Source: Aquimarina spongiae (GTDB lineage: Bacteria > Bacteroidota > Bacteroidia > Flavobacteriales > Flavobacteriaceae). From it: a DNA stretch of 64,000 bases. Positions 17,757 to 26,145 of the stretch are shown piece by piece (within the stretch, counting starts at the first letter, position 1; the number at the start of each line of letters is the position of its first letter). The stretch covers positions 310,001-374,000 of the forward strand of contig NZ_FQYP01000005.1 of the NCBI RefSeq assembly GCF_900141785.1, read 5' to 3'. The notes beneath the pieces were generated by a model that saw nothing but the letters and a program-made list of their open reading frames with translations, was not told the origin of the DNA and ran no database searches. Both the position numbers and the translations under genes were made by a program.

Positions 17757-17939
17757 TTAACTTCCTACCAATGCTCTGGCGGTCAAACCTAATTCCCATC
17801 TATCAGGGTCATTTTTAAATCCGCAGTAATAAACTCCTCCAATATATCTCCGAACTATCAAGGAAATATTGGGATTTATTTTAGTGAATACTGTATCTCC
17901 TATTTTATATTTACCGATTACCTTATTATCAAGTTTCAT
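17757..17939 (-). CDS. Small paralogue P2 of the GDTVxxKxNP family
   Basis: This 60-residue protein begins MKLDNKVIGKYKIGDTVFTK. It shares GDTV-x2-K-x-NP, LIVRRY and YYC-x-F-x2-DP with the protein at 13193-13360. It lies 42 bp upstream of the DUF1611 gene on the same strand and probably heads that operon. The compact beta pattern suggests a small SH3-like domain. A function cannot be named. Association of both paralogues with this block is the main clue. Confidence 0.75.
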   Translation of the reverse strand: MKLDNKVIGKYKIGDTVFTKINPNISLIVRRYIGGVYYCGFKNDPDRWELGLTARALVGS

Positions 17940-18447
17940 ATTTACTATATTATAATTTTTTAATACTTCATTTAATAAGATTTGATCCTTACGAGTCTTA
18001 TCCTTAGAATTGTTAAGTTTCTTTAAATTCCGGAGATTACATAAGCACAGAAATAATCGCCGGAACCTAAAGTTTTATTAGTGAATTACTAATAAAAAGA
18101 AACAGAAAAATGATTCAAGAGTATTTTCTTGTACAATACCTAATTTACCCCTAAGAATTATTTTTTACTTTTTTTTCGAGTTATAGTCTTTTCGTTGAAA
18201 AGGAACTGTATAACAAATCTCTATATAAATTCTTTATCGTTTGAATTTTGAAACAATAAAGTAAATTGTTGAGATAAAGGTCTTTATAATTAACGGATAA
18301 GAGGTTGTATAATAAGAGTTGAATGTTACATAAATCACAGGTTTTAGATTTTTAATATGGCTATCCATTATCTTTTATTAAGAACGATGCTGCAAGAGCT
18401 GAATAAAATTGTTTTACTAATGATGCAATCCCTAACATGATAATCAA
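17940..18447. other. AT-rich intergenic debris
   Basis: The 500 bp upstream of the P2-racemase operon start and ahead of the OmpA remnant show no open coding frame, tRNA or clear palindrome. The promoter of the minus-strand operon should be at its left end. The remainder reads as decayed sequence. Confidence 0.4.
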
Positions 18448-18702
18448 ATCGAATCTCGTAAGGATTCTAGGACTCCGGATAAATATAATTTATCGCTTTC
18501 TAACTGTAGAACAAAAACGACCAGCGATTATATTGTTTTGTAAGGTATTGTAAAGAATCGTATCGAGAACGCTATAGGCTTTGATGAAACTGAACTTATT
18601 AATGATAGTAGCAATGATGTAACTTCTTCAGACGCAAATCATCAACTAAACAAAAGATGTTTTGAATTTAAAATTAGGAGAGCAGAGGTTTTAGAAGTTT
18701 AG
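18448..18702 (+). pseudogene. OmpA C-terminal domain remnant
   Basis: Eighty-four codons plus a stop read as an OmpA-like peptidoglycan-binding domain. The order is IESRKDSRTPDKYNLSLSNC, then R-x-K-x-T-SDYIVL, an in-frame TAA at 18541-18543, then GIVKNRIENAIGFDETELIN and SSDANHQLNKRCFEFKIR. It aligns with the usual DSR-x4-YN-x2-LS-x2-R-A and GET-x-LIN...HQ-x-NRR-x-EF pattern. The stop sits where family members have the Lys of KGI, so one base change explains it. The N-terminal barrel part is missing. It is a non-functional fragment. Confidence 0.8.
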
Positions 18703-18739
18703 CTTTTTATTAGTTTTGTGACCCTTTTCTTACTTTACA

Positions 18740-18879
18740 ATACAGTAAGTAACAAAGTTATATTTCATAGGGAATTACAGAGATTCAGGCCTGCTTTTGG
18801 TGTGCTAAAACATCTAGAAAACGTAAAAAACATATCGGACCCTTATGAAAGTGACAAAAAGGTTCTTCCAATTATTCAC
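18740..18879 (+). repeat. Dispersed repeat R2, copy B
   Basis: This stretch is related to 9699-9848 and 36283-36436 and directly follows the OmpA remnant. Its translation (VIFHRELQRFRPAFGVLKHL) parallels copy C (FIFHKGLQRLRCTFGVLKNL). A lost protein-coding element is therefore possible, but the 64-residue open frame has no proper start context and no family. It ends with GTGACAAAAAGG-type sequence shared by all copies. Confidence 0.6.
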
Positions 18880-18941
18880 TTTCTTCCATTATGCTTAGAA
18901 ATCAGCCTTTGATTAATACTTTTATTTTGGGGTGACATAAA

Positions 18942-18969
18942 ACTACAATGAATTATAACCATTGTTAGT
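18942..18969 (-). repeat. attC-like short palindrome, site 3
   Basis: ACTACAATG pairs with CATTGTTAGT around a 9-nt centre, leaving one extrahelical base. It ends 11 nt before the stop of the minus-strand SRPBCC gene. It is the most reduced member of the series and is weak alone. Confidence 0.3.
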
Positions 18970-18980
18970 GGCAGTATTTC

Positions 18981-19406
18981 TTAATCTTCTCTTATAAACG
19001 GTTGCCCTTTTCCAGTTTCACACAGAGATTTAAGACTATCTAGAAATCTACCCCAATGATGATTACAAAATCCAAAGAACTCACTCTCTTCAGCCCAGTT
19101 CAAGTGTGAGAATTTAAGATAAGTCATGCCTTCTTTTTCTTCCAGTTCAAAAGTTAATTTAGTCCCAATCCATTCCTTGTCGCCATCTACACATTCCCAT
19201 TGAACTTCATTTGGTGAATCCAATTTCAAAACTTTCATTTTATTGAAGTATTCATCACCGAATACGAAATGATTTATATTCCCTTCTTCTGGTTTTGCAG
19301 TTGCTTCATTTGTCCACCAACCTTTTAGACCTTTTTCAAGTGTAATTGAGTCATATAATTGTTTAATAGGTGCTTCAATCATTAAGTTGTGTCTAAGATT
19401 TGCCAT
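18981..19406 (-). CDS. SRPBCC (AHSA1-type) domain protein
   Basis: This 141-residue START-like protein begins MANLRHNLMIEAPIKQLYDS. It contains the AHSA1-type signature EKGLKGWWTNEATAKPEEG and a C-terminal helix (NHHWGRFLDSLKSLCETGKG). This class binds small hydrophobic ligands or works as a stress/HSP90-activator-like domain. It is monocistronic and flanked on both sides by attC-like palindromes (18942 and 19475), the clearest single-gene cassette arrangement in the window. Ligand and partner are unknown. Confidence 0.88.
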   Translation of the reverse strand: MANLRHNLMIEAPIKQLYDSITLEKGLKGWWTNEATAKPEEGNINHFVFGDEYFNKMKVLKLDSPNEVQWECVDGDKEWIGTKLTFELEEKEGMTYLKFSHLNWAEESEFFGFCNHHWGRFLDSLKSLCETGKGQPFIRED

Positions 19407-19474
19407 TTGTTTATTATTTTTTCTATTGGACTAATTCAAAGTGAAAAATTGGACATAAAATCTGCCTTTTATTA

Positions 19475-19611
19475 CCACCAACGGTTTTGTGTATAATTAG
19501 TTGCGTGTTTTTACAACTAATTTAGCAAATACAAACCGAATAGAAAATCCTTGCGGATTTTCGTAAGTAGACTAGTACTACTAGCAATAAATTATACACG
19601 GTGTTACCCGT
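19475..19611 (-). repeat. attC-like imperfect palindrome, site 4
   Basis: The left half is CACCAACGGTTTTGTGTATAATT and the right half is AATTATACACGGTGTTACCC. The inner stem GTGTATAATT/AATTATACAC is perfect over 10 bp, the spacers GGTTTT and GGT are asymmetric, and the outer AAC/GTT pair is present. It ends 5 nt before the stop of the serine hydrolase gene. The right end shares TATACACGGTGTTA with site 2. Confidence 0.5.
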
Positions 19612-19616
19612 AGTTT

Positions 19617-21026
19617 TTATTCCACTTTCTCAAATGCGTTCACATTACCTAAAGACATATACTTGATTTTCCCATCTTCATTTCTCGTAAATCCCATAAT
19701 TCTTTTCCCATCGTAACTTTTAAATAGTAATGGCTCTGCTTGATAAAATTTTCTGCCAAATCCTGATAATGTGTTATCATCATTTGCTGTAAGTTGATAA
19801 GTTGTTTGCTGTTCACTATTGGAACAAGTATAACAATTAGACATCCATTTGTAATCTCCAGCAAATTCGGAAACATCATTACGCATTCTTTCGGGATTGG
19901 GATTATATATATTTTCAGTTCCAAAATGCTCTAAAACTTGAGATATAACTTTATTTCTCAAATTTGTATTCTCGTGATGATGAACAACAAAAATCCCTAA
20001 ATTAATTTCGGGAACTAATGTTATGAAAGAGCTATAGCCTAACATATCTCCTCCGTGATTGTATGCTTTGAGTCCGAATTGATTTTTTTCGTAAAAACCA
20101 TATGCGAAACCGTAAACTTCTGAATTAACAGAGAGTTGTTGCGTTTGCATAGACAAAGCAGTTTCTGTTTTTAAAATTCTATTATCGTTTAATTTACCGA
20201 GATTAAGATGCATTTGCAGATACTTCCCCATATCTGCAGTTGTGCTATTAATTGAGGAAGCCGGATAAGTATGATACCATTCCCAAGGTTGCGGAACGTT
20301 TATACCATTTTCATATTCGTAACCTATTGATAAATTATTTTCTTGATTTTTTGGTAATTCTATACTCGTCATTGACATACCAAGCGGTTTCCAAATATTC
20401 TTTTTCAAATATTCTTCGAAGGTAAGACCACTAATTTCTTGAACTAATAATCCAGCAAGTGCAATTCCAAAAGTAGAATAAGCTGAGACAATTCCAGGTT
20501 TCCTTATTCTTATCAATTTATCATCAAGAAAAGTTTTCAATGGTATTTGTTGTTTTTTATTATAAACAACTCTACCACTCAACTCATCGAATCCAGCACT
20601 ATGTGTCATTAGGTGAGAAGCAGTTATATTTTCTTTGTATGTCGATGGGACTTTTACCGATTTTAAATACTGATTGACATCTTTGTTTAAGTTAATTAGG
20701 TTTCTGTCTTTAAGTTGAAGAAGTGCGGTTGCTGTAAAGGTTTTAGTTATTGAACCAATTCTGAAAATTGTAGAATCGGGATTAACAGGTTTTGAGTTTT
20801 TACCTAAAGTCGTATATCCATAACCTTTTTTGAGTAATGTTTTTCCATCTTTAACAATGATATAGGAAGCTCCAACAATGTGTTCGGATTCCATTGTATA
20901 AGTAATCAAAGAATCTAGTTTAGTTTCTAAATCTCCATTCGCATATTCTTTTTTTTGCGAGAATGAAATAGTAGTTATTGTTATAAATATAATTGAGAGA
21001 TAAATTTTCATCTTTTTGATTTTCAT
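19617..21026 (-). CDS. Secreted serine hydrolase, beta-lactamase/class C PBP family
   Basis: This 469-residue protein has a signal peptide (MKIKKMKIYLSIIFITITTI, cleavage near SFSQ). The active-site SxxK is SITK near residue 93 (FRIGSITKTFTATALLQ). The Tyr motif is probably YSTFG near 187, in place of YxN, and HGGDMLGYSSFI near 325 replaces the KTG box. About 80 C-terminal residues form an extra domain. Such proteins are DD-peptidases or esterases rather than true lactamases. The AraC gene lies 49 bp upstream on the same strand and may control it. Confidence 0.88.
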   Translation of the reverse strand: MKIKKMKIYLSIIFITITTISFSQKKEYANGDLETKLDSLITYTMESEHIVGASYIIVKDGKTLLKKGYGYTTLGKNSKPVNPDSTIFRIGSITKTFTATALLQLKDRNLINLNKDVNQYLKSVKVPSTYKENITASHLMTHSAGFDELSGRVVYNKKQQIPLKTFLDDKLIRIRKPGIVSAYSTFGIALAGLLVQEISGLTFEEYLKKNIWKPLGMSMTSIELPKNQENNLSIGYEYENGINVPQPWEWYHTYPASSINSTTADMGKYLQMHLNLGKLNDNRILKTETALSMQTQQLSVNSEVYGFAYGFYEKNQFGLKAYNHGGDMLGYSSFITLVPEINLGIFVVHHHENTNLRNKVISQVLEHFGTENIYNPNPERMRNDVSEFAGDYKWMSNCYTCSNSEQQTTYQLTANDDNTLSGFGRKFYQAEPLLFKSYDGKRIMGFTRNEDGKIKYMSLGNVNAFEKVE

Positions 21027-21075
21027 TTATACAAATATGAAAATTTAAAAATCGTTTCTATTGTAAAATATTGCA

Positions 21076-21867
21076 CTAAATAGCGTAGAATGCATTTTGA
21101 AACTCTAATGGGTTAACGCCAATAAAACGCTTGAAATTTTTGTAAAAATGCGAATTATCGTAAAATCCACAGTCGATAGCAACATCAAATATTGAATTTC
21201 CATTTTTCAGCATCGCTTTACTTTGTTCAATTTTTTTTAAGAGAATAAAGTTATTGGGGGTTAATCCCGTCTCTTGTTTGAACAATCGTATGAATTTATA
21301 TTTGCTCATTCCAAATTGCGAAGCTGTTTTGCTTAATGAAAAAGTATCAAAAGACGTGCTATCTAGAAAATTTTGAAAAAATTTATTGGTATTGTAACTA
21401 ATTTCTTTTACTGTTGAGTATTTCGAAATTAATTTTTTTAAAGTTGACTTTAATATGTTTTCGAAATGAATATTGTTATCGTTGAAATTAAGTGATAAAA
21501 AGTAAAGTTCATTAAATATATTTTGATCATAAATGATTTTGTCTTTGAAAGACACATTTTGATTTTGATTTAGTTTCCTGATTACATCTGAGGAGACATA
21601 GAATGTAAAAAATGAATTTCCAATTAAATTGTCGCAAGGCGTAGCGTGAATTTCTTTAGGATTCGTTATGCAGATTGTTCCTACAGGAGCTTGTAAATTT
21701 CTATCGGTAAGTTTTGTATTAAATGTATTTTTTAAAATTAGCGAAATATTGAATGTGTCGTGAGCGTGGAATGGAAAGTCAAAGGTACAAGAATTCACAT
21801 TTAGTAATTCTAATCCGTCAAGAATGGGAAGTCGATGGTATTCATTTATGTTTGTTCTGTTTTTCAA
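21076..21867 (-). CDS. AraC family transcriptional regulator
   Basis: This 263-residue regulator has an N-terminal cupin-like sensing domain (about 1-150; DFPFHAHDTFNISLIL gives the beta-roll His motif) and a C-terminal AraC HTH (about 165-260). The HTH contains ASQFGMSKYKFIRLFKQETG, DVAIDCGFYDNSHFYKNFKR and IGVNPLEFQ. The layout is typical of AraC proteins that sense a small molecule. The serine hydrolase 49 bp downstream is the likely target or partner. An attC-like palindrome begins 38 bp upstream. Confidence 0.9.
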   Translation of the reverse strand: MKNRTNINEYHRLPILDGLELLNVNSCTFDFPFHAHDTFNISLILKNTFNTKLTDRNLQAPVGTICITNPKEIHATPCDNLIGNSFFTFYVSSDVIRKLNQNQNVSFKDKIIYDQNIFNELYFLSLNFNDNNIHFENILKSTLKKLISKYSTVKEISYNTNKFFQNFLDSTSFDTFSLSKTASQFGMSKYKFIRLFKQETGLTPNNFILLKKIEQSKAMLKNGNSIFDVAIDCGFYDNSHFYKNFKRFIGVNPLEFQNAFYAI

Positions 21868-21904
21868 ATTTTCTTATTAGTAGTAATACTAGTTCAAATT
21901 AATA

Positions 21905-22034
21905 GGAACGGTTTGTATATGAAAAGTAGCGAGTTTGTTACTTTTTTTTATTCCGATTTGTAAGTTAGTTAAATTGTAGGAAAGTTTATTCTATTAAACA
22001 ACTGCCGCTATTTTTTATATACGTTGTTGTAGAA
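21905..22034 (-). repeat. attC-like imperfect palindrome, site 5
   Basis: AACGGTTTGTATATGAAAAGTAGCG on the left pairs with CGCTATTTTTTATATACGTTGTT on the right. The outer AAC/GTT and inner GTATAT/ATATAC stems are present, and GTAGCG/CGCTA extends the pairing. The asymmetric spacer matches the other sites. It lies between the AraC gene and the ZIP transporter gene, 123 bp from the latter's stop. Confidence 0.4.
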
Positions 22035-22156
22035 CGTTTTATTTGAATTATACATAGTATTTTTTTTTAAAGTGATTATTTAACCTGTCTTACTTTCAAC
22101 AATAATTTAACTTATCATTAGTATTATAATTACCTTGATTATCCTTTTAGGAACTT

Positions 22157-22831
22157 TTAGATCAAATTAGCCATGAATACACCAAAACATATCACTATCA
22201 ACTTGGATAAATTAAACTTATGATCTTCACCAGTTTCAAACAAAATAGTTGTAGCAATATGTAAAAAAATTCCGATTACTATCGCATTAACATAATCTAA
22301 ATGTTCAATAGCTAAGACCACATTATTTGATATAAAAGTACCCAACGGAGTCATAACTGAAAAGACTATTAAGAAGCCAATAATTTGTGTTTTGCTATGG
22401 TTAGATTGTAATAAAAAAGTAGTGATTAATGTTGCTATTGGTATTTTATGAATTAATACACCATACACCATATCATTGTGATGGTGAATAGGAAATCCTT
22501 CTAATAAACTATGAATACAGAGACTAATAAATAGTACCCAAGGAAATTTTTTATCCTCTTCAAGTTTATGTTCATGACCATGTTCTACTCCTTGTGATAG
22601 AAACTCTAAGATAATTTGCAATAAGATACCACACATTATAAAGAACCCTGTACGCTTTGCATCTAAATGATGATACACTTCTGGTAATAAATCAAAAAGT
22701 GTTAGCGCCAATAGAAAAGCACCACTAAATGCTAGTAATAGTTTAGTCCCTATTGACTTTTGTTTTTTAGTTACAAAAGCAATAATAACTCCAATAAAAA
22801 TAGCAAAAACTGGAAATAAATACGTACTCAT
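22157..22831 (-). CDS. ZIP family metal transporter
   Basis: This 224-residue membrane protein has about eight hydrophobic segments, starting MSTYLFPVFAIFIGVIIAFV. The metal-binding signatures of ZIP permeases are HSLLEGFPIHHHNDMVYGVL (TM4, His/Glu site) and HKIPIATLITTFLLQSNHSK (TM5). A His-rich loop (GVEHGHEHKLEEDKK) precedes TM4. It probably imports zinc or another divalent cation across the inner membrane. It heads a minus-strand run followed 41 bp upstream by the NTF2-like gene. Specificity cannot be read from sequence. Confidence 0.9.
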   Translation of the reverse strand: MSTYLFPVFAIFIGVIIAFVTKKQKSIGTKLLLAFSGAFLLALTLFDLLPEVYHHLDAKRTGFFIMCGILLQIILEFLSQGVEHGHEHKLEEDKKFPWVLFISLCIHSLLEGFPIHHHNDMVYGVLIHKIPIATLITTFLLQSNHSKTQIIGFLIVFSVMTPLGTFISNNVVLAIEHLDYVNAIVIGIFLHIATTILFETGEDHKFNLSKLIVICFGVFMANLI

Positions 22832-22872
22832 GATTAGATCATAAAAAATTTACCTGGGTCTACCTATTTTTT

Positions 22873-23298
22873 CTATTTTTCTAATGTCTTCGCTCTTGTA
22901 GAATACGTTTTACTAACGATTTTCCACGCCCCATTAATTTTTAGCAAATGCATAAAATCAATGTAAGAAAAGGTGTCATATTCTAATTCTAACTGAGCAT
23001 TGGCTGCTTCTCCTGCTATATTAACAGCCAGAATCCTTGTTTTTGTCTTTACAGGTTTATTAGCTTTGACATACGCGCTTAATGCTTCAACTGCATTAAC
23101 TTCCTCATATTTTTTATCAATCCACTTCATGGTGGCATTGGGATGAAATGCTTTTTCAAAAGATTCTGCGTTGTGCGTTATCATTCCGTCAAAATAATAA
23201 TTGATTGTATTTTCAATCAATTGTAGATCGCTGTTTTGTGCTTGTATTTTTGTCATAAAAGTTGTTATTAATAAAATTATAAAAATTGTTTTTTTCAT
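22873..23298 (-). CDS. Secreted NTF2-like (lumazine-binding-type) protein
   Basis: This 141-residue protein has a signal peptide (MKKTIFIILLITTFMTKIQA, cleavage near QAQN). The mature part is a cone-shaped NTF2/SnoaL fold: NTINYYFDGMITHNAESFEK (first helix), FHPNATMKWID, then YIDFMHLLKINGAWKIVSKT (C-terminal strands). This class often binds small molecules in the periplasm. The start is 33 bp from the stop of the alcohol dehydrogenase gene, so they are likely cotranscribed. No catalytic function is assigned. Confidence 0.85.
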   Translation of the reverse strand: MKKTIFIILLITTFMTKIQAQNSDLQLIENTINYYFDGMITHNAESFEKAFHPNATMKWIDKKYEEVNAVEALSAYVKANKPVKTKTRILAVNIAGEAANAQLELEYDTFSYIDFMHLLKINGAWKIVSKTYSTRAKTLEK

Positions 23299-23331
23299 GT
23301 TAATCTATGTATTTGATTTTAATATTAAACA

Positions 23332-24411
23332 TTAAGGACGTAAAGCCACTTTAAGTGTTCCTGAAGAACGATCACGCATCAAATCATATCCTTTTTTTGC
23401 TTCTGATAGTGGTAAAATATCAGTAAAAATCTTGCTAGGGTCAATAACACCTCTTTCTACTATAGGAAGTAATTTTTTCATATATGCAGCTACATTTACA
23501 ACACCAGTATGAATAGTTATGTTTCTGAACAACGCTGATGAATAGGGTTGTTCAACAGGTTCATAAAGATGTCCAAACCCTAGAACACTTATCGATGCAC
23601 CGGCCTGAGTCATTTCCATACCTTGTGCAATTGCTGTTTTATTACCCACAGAATCGATAACGGAGTTTGCGCCTCGCCCTTCCGTAAGAGATTTTACAAA
23701 TGCTACAGGGTCTTCATTTTTAGAATTCACAACATGTGTTGCTCCAATAGTTTTTGCAAGTTCTAATCGACTGTTATGACGTCCTACCAGTATAATAGTA
23801 GATGGGCCAAATAATGTAGCTGCCATTACAGCGCTTAAACCTACTGCACCATCGCCAATAACCACTACGGTTTCACCGGTCTTTATATTTGCATTCAGAG
23901 CACCATGATAGCCAGTGGCAAAATTATCTCCTAGAGGAAGAACTTTTGTATCATGTTCATCTCCAGTTAAACCTTCTGGGAGTTTGAATAGTGAAGAATT
24001 ACCATAAGGAACGCGTATAAACTCGGCTTGCCCTCCCTGAATATCATCCCCTCCATGTTGAGCAAATAGGGGAGTTCCAAATAAACCTCCATGGTCACAT
24101 GCTGAAGGTAAATCGCGTTTGCAATAATAACAATCTCCATCAACAAACATAGCTGAAGCGATTACGCGATCTCCAACTTTTAGAGAATGAATATCTTTAC
24201 CTACTTGATCTACGATACCAACAAATTCGTGACCTATTCTCATCCCTTTAAATAAACCCATTTCTGGTCCGTTCTGGGTAAACTCTAAATCTGCGCCACA
24301 AATACCTGCAAGTGTAATGCGTACAATCACATCATCATCTTTTAAAAGTTGAGGTTTTGGTATCTCTACGACATCAATTTTTGCTCGGTCTTTATACACT
24401 ACTGCTTTCAT
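23332..24411 (-). CDS. Zinc-dependent alcohol dehydrogenase (MDR superfamily)
   Basis: This 359-residue medium-chain dehydrogenase begins MKAVVYKDRAKIDVVEIPKP. The catalytic zinc ligands are in GICGADLE and GHEFVG. The structural zinc loop CYYCKRDLPSACDHGG is present but carries only part of the four-Cys set. The NAD(P)-binding fingerprint is VVIGDGAVGLSAV. It should oxidise alcohols or reduce aldehydes in the cytoplasm. Its 199-bp leader holds three symmetric boxes (24496, 24567, 24589) fitting an Fnr-type regulator, whose gene ends just upstream. Confidence 0.92.
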   Translation of the reverse strand: MKAVVYKDRAKIDVVEIPKPQLLKDDDVIVRITLAGICGADLEFTQNGPEMGLFKGMRIGHEFVGIVDQVGKDIHSLKVGDRVIASAMFVDGDCYYCKRDLPSACDHGGLFGTPLFAQHGGDDIQGGQAEFIRVPYGNSSLFKLPEGLTGDEHDTKVLPLGDNFATGYHGALNANIKTGETVVVIGDGAVGLSAVMAATLFGPSTIILVGRHNSRLELAKTIGATHVVNSKNEDPVAFVKSLTEGRGANSVIDSVGNKTAIAQGMEMTQAGASISVLGFGHLYEPVEQPYSSALFRNITIHTGVVNVAAYMKKLLPIVERGVIDPSKIFTDILPLSEAKKGYDLMRDRSSGTLKVALRP

Positions 24412-24495
24412 ACTAAATTATTTACTTTTTAAATTTTTAAAAGAATGCAGCTTAGTTCTATAGAATGAATGTCAAATAAAACTAAAACTAGCATT

Positions 24496-24510
24496 TGTCA
24501 ATTATTGACA
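24496..24510. promoter_or_regulatory. Perfect palindrome TGTCAAT-T-ATTGACA
   Basis: This 15-bp perfect palindrome lies in the leader of the alcohol dehydrogenase gene, 85 bp before its ATG. It resembles Crp/Fnr half-sites (TGTCA/TGACA) and is close to two FNR-type boxes. Confidence 0.5.
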
Positions 24511-24566
24511 CGACAAAGTTGCGCCATAATTGAAAAAGTAAATATGATGTGCGTTAAGAAAAAAGC

Positions 24567-24604
24567 TTGACCTTTATCAAGAAATAAGATTGATGTAAAT
24601 CAAT
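24567..24604. promoter_or_regulatory. Tandem FNR-type boxes
   Basis: Box 1 is TTGAC-CTTT-ATCAA at 24567-24580 (one mismatch to TTGAT-N4-ATCAA). Box 2 is ATTGAT-GTAA-ATCAAT at 24589-24604 (perfect). Their centres are 23 bp apart. They lie between the Crp/Fnr gene and the alcohol dehydrogenase gene. The regulator's recognition helix PESISRIR contains the E-x2-S-R pattern that reads this half-site in Fnr. Confidence 0.65.
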
Positions 24605-24610
24605 TTTTAT

Positions 24611-25186
24611 TTAAGATCTTGAGCGAATTCTACTTATTGATTCTGGAGAAATGCCTAAGTAAGATGCCAAGACATACTGCGGTACTCTGCTTGCTATTTG
24701 AGGGTATTTATTAACATATTCCCAATATCGCTCTTCTGAGGTTTTGCTAATATTAGAAATGGTTCTTTTGTATGAGTAGGCCATAGATCTTTCTGTAAAC
24801 AACCTAAAATATTGAGATAAAGAATGTATTCTACTACAAAGTTCTTCAACATCTTCATATTTCATTTGTAAAATAAGAGAGTCTTCAAGTGCTTCGGCAT
24901 AATATTCTGCAGGAGTTCTATGTATGTAACTGTAAAAGTCTGTAAAAAACCAATCCTCAATGGCAATGATTACAGTATGCTCTTTTCCTAAGTCATCTAA
25001 ATAGAAAACTCTAACTGAGCCTTCTACAATATAATTCCGATATTCAGACACAAACCCTGGTTGAACAATAAATTGTCTTTTCTTTACTCTAGTAGTTTTT
25101 AATATTGAAATAAACTCCTTTATTTCACTTTCAGATAATTCAACATATCTAGCTATGTGATTCAATATTCCCTTGTATACATTCAT
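24611..25186 (-). CDS. Crp/Fnr family transcriptional regulator
   Basis: This 191-residue protein begins with a cyclic-nucleotide-binding-type beta roll (about 20-120; RQFIVQPGFVSEYRNYIVEG and FYLDDLGKEHTVIIAIEDWF). The C-terminal winged helix contains RVPQYVLASYLGISPESISR. The residues E-S-I-S-R in the recognition helix follow the Fnr pattern (E-x2-S-R). The N-terminal iron-sulfur cysteines of Fnr are absent, so it is not an oxygen sensor by that chemistry. Candidate operators at 24496, 24567 and 24589 lie immediately downstream, ahead of the alcohol dehydrogenase gene. Confidence 0.9.
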   Translation of the reverse strand: MNVYKGILNHIARYVELSESEIKEFISILKTTRVKKRQFIVQPGFVSEYRNYIVEGSVRVFYLDDLGKEHTVIIAIEDWFFTDFYSYIHRTPAEYYAEALEDSLILQMKYEDVEELCSRIHSLSQYFRLFTERSMAYSYKRTISNISKTSEERYWEYVNKYPQIASRVPQYVLASYLGISPESISRIRSRS

Positions 25187-25264
25187 CGACTTATCTTTTT
25201 ACAATCATCAATAACCTTTAATGATTAGATGACTTTTACATTTTATTTAGGTTTTTCCAATGTG

Positions 25265-25333
25265 CTACAACGTCCCTTTTATGTTGCGTTTGCCAGCCTA
25301 AGGTGGTATATGCAATATACAAATTGTTGTAAC
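25265..25333 (-). repeat. attC-like imperfect palindrome, site 6
   Basis: CTACAACGTCCCTTTTATGTTGC pairs imperfectly with GCAATATACAAATTGTTGTAACC. The outer TACAAC/GTTGTA is perfect, the spacers are GTCCCTT against AATT, and the inner TTATGTTGC/GCAATATAC is imperfect. It is ~69 nt, close to the usual attC length, and ends 4 nt before the stop of the TPR gene. Confidence 0.5.
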
Positions 25334-25336
25334 CAG

Positions 25337-26140
25337 TTATTTATTGTTCAGTGTTTGTTTAAGTTCAAGGATCTCAGATAGATAAATTTCGTTAAGGAAT
25401 TCGTTGTAACTATCATCTCTTTTGTAATTGATATTCTTTTCCGCTTTCAAAATATGTTCTTTTGCCTTTTCAATTTGTCCAAGCTTTTGGTAGGATTTTG
25501 CCATTCCGAAATAGGATTCAGGAATGTTTTTGGACTGTTTTAACGCTCGTTTAAACTCATGAATTGATTTTTCGTAATTCCTAAGTTCGTATTCACAAAT
25601 TCCAAGATAAACGAAAGAATGAATATCAGCCCAACCTTCTTTTTGATTTTTAATACTCCGATTAAATAATACAATAGCCTTTTGATATTCTTTTTTTCCG
25701 AAATAACATTCACCTCTTAAAAAGTCAATATCTTCTCCCCAAGGTGAATCCACAAAATTTGGTGTTAAACTATCTAATCTATTAAAATCAGATAACGCAT
25801 TATCAAAATCCCTTAACTTTCTCAACTTCATCCAACCTCGATAACCCAAATGTGATTTTGAATCAAGTTCAACTGCTTTATTTAATAATTCAAACCCTTT
25901 TGCATATTCTCCTCTTTTATTAAATGCTACAGATTTCTCAAAATATACGTCAGAATACTCGGGATGTTGGAATATTAAAATATCAAACATAGTTTGTGAA
26001 AGATAAAAACCTTGTGTGTGTTCAGCCATTTTGAATCTTTTTTCTTTAGGTGCTAAAACTGAAATATAGATTATGGCTATTGAAAATAAGAAAAGTAAAA
26101 TTGTTAAAACCACTTTAACTATTTTGATGAGAATTTTCAT
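25337..26140 (-). CDS. Membrane-anchored TPR protein
   Basis: This 267-residue protein has an N-terminal hydrophobic segment (VVLTILLFLFSIAIIYISVL) that anchors a periplasmic or cytoplasmic TPR domain. About five TPR units are visible, for example YSDVYFEKSVAFNKRGEYAK and FLRGECYFGKKEYQKAIVLF. It is a protein-protein interaction scaffold with no enzymatic motif. Its start lies 6 nt after the stop of the gene at 26146, so the two form an operon bounded 3' by an attC-like site and 5' by repeat R1 copy B. Confidence 0.85.
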   Translation of the reverse strand: MKILIKIVKVVLTILLFLFSIAIIYISVLAPKEKRFKMAEHTQGFYLSQTMFDILIFQHPEYSDVYFEKSVAFNKRGEYAKGFELLNKAVELDSKSHLGYRGWMKLRKLRDFDNALSDFNRLDSLTPNFVDSPWGEDIDFLRGECYFGKKEYQKAIVLFNRSIKNQKEGWADIHSFVYLGICEYELRNYEKSIHEFKRALKQSKNIPESYFGMAKSYQKLGQIEKAKEHILKAEKNINYKRDDSYNEFLNEIYLSEILELKQTLNNK

Positions 26141-26145
26141 AAGTT

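Noticed and set aside
18718..18912. 64-codon open frame in repeat R2 copy B
   Set aside because: Homologous copies are broken and the frame has no proper start context, so it is treated as repeat.
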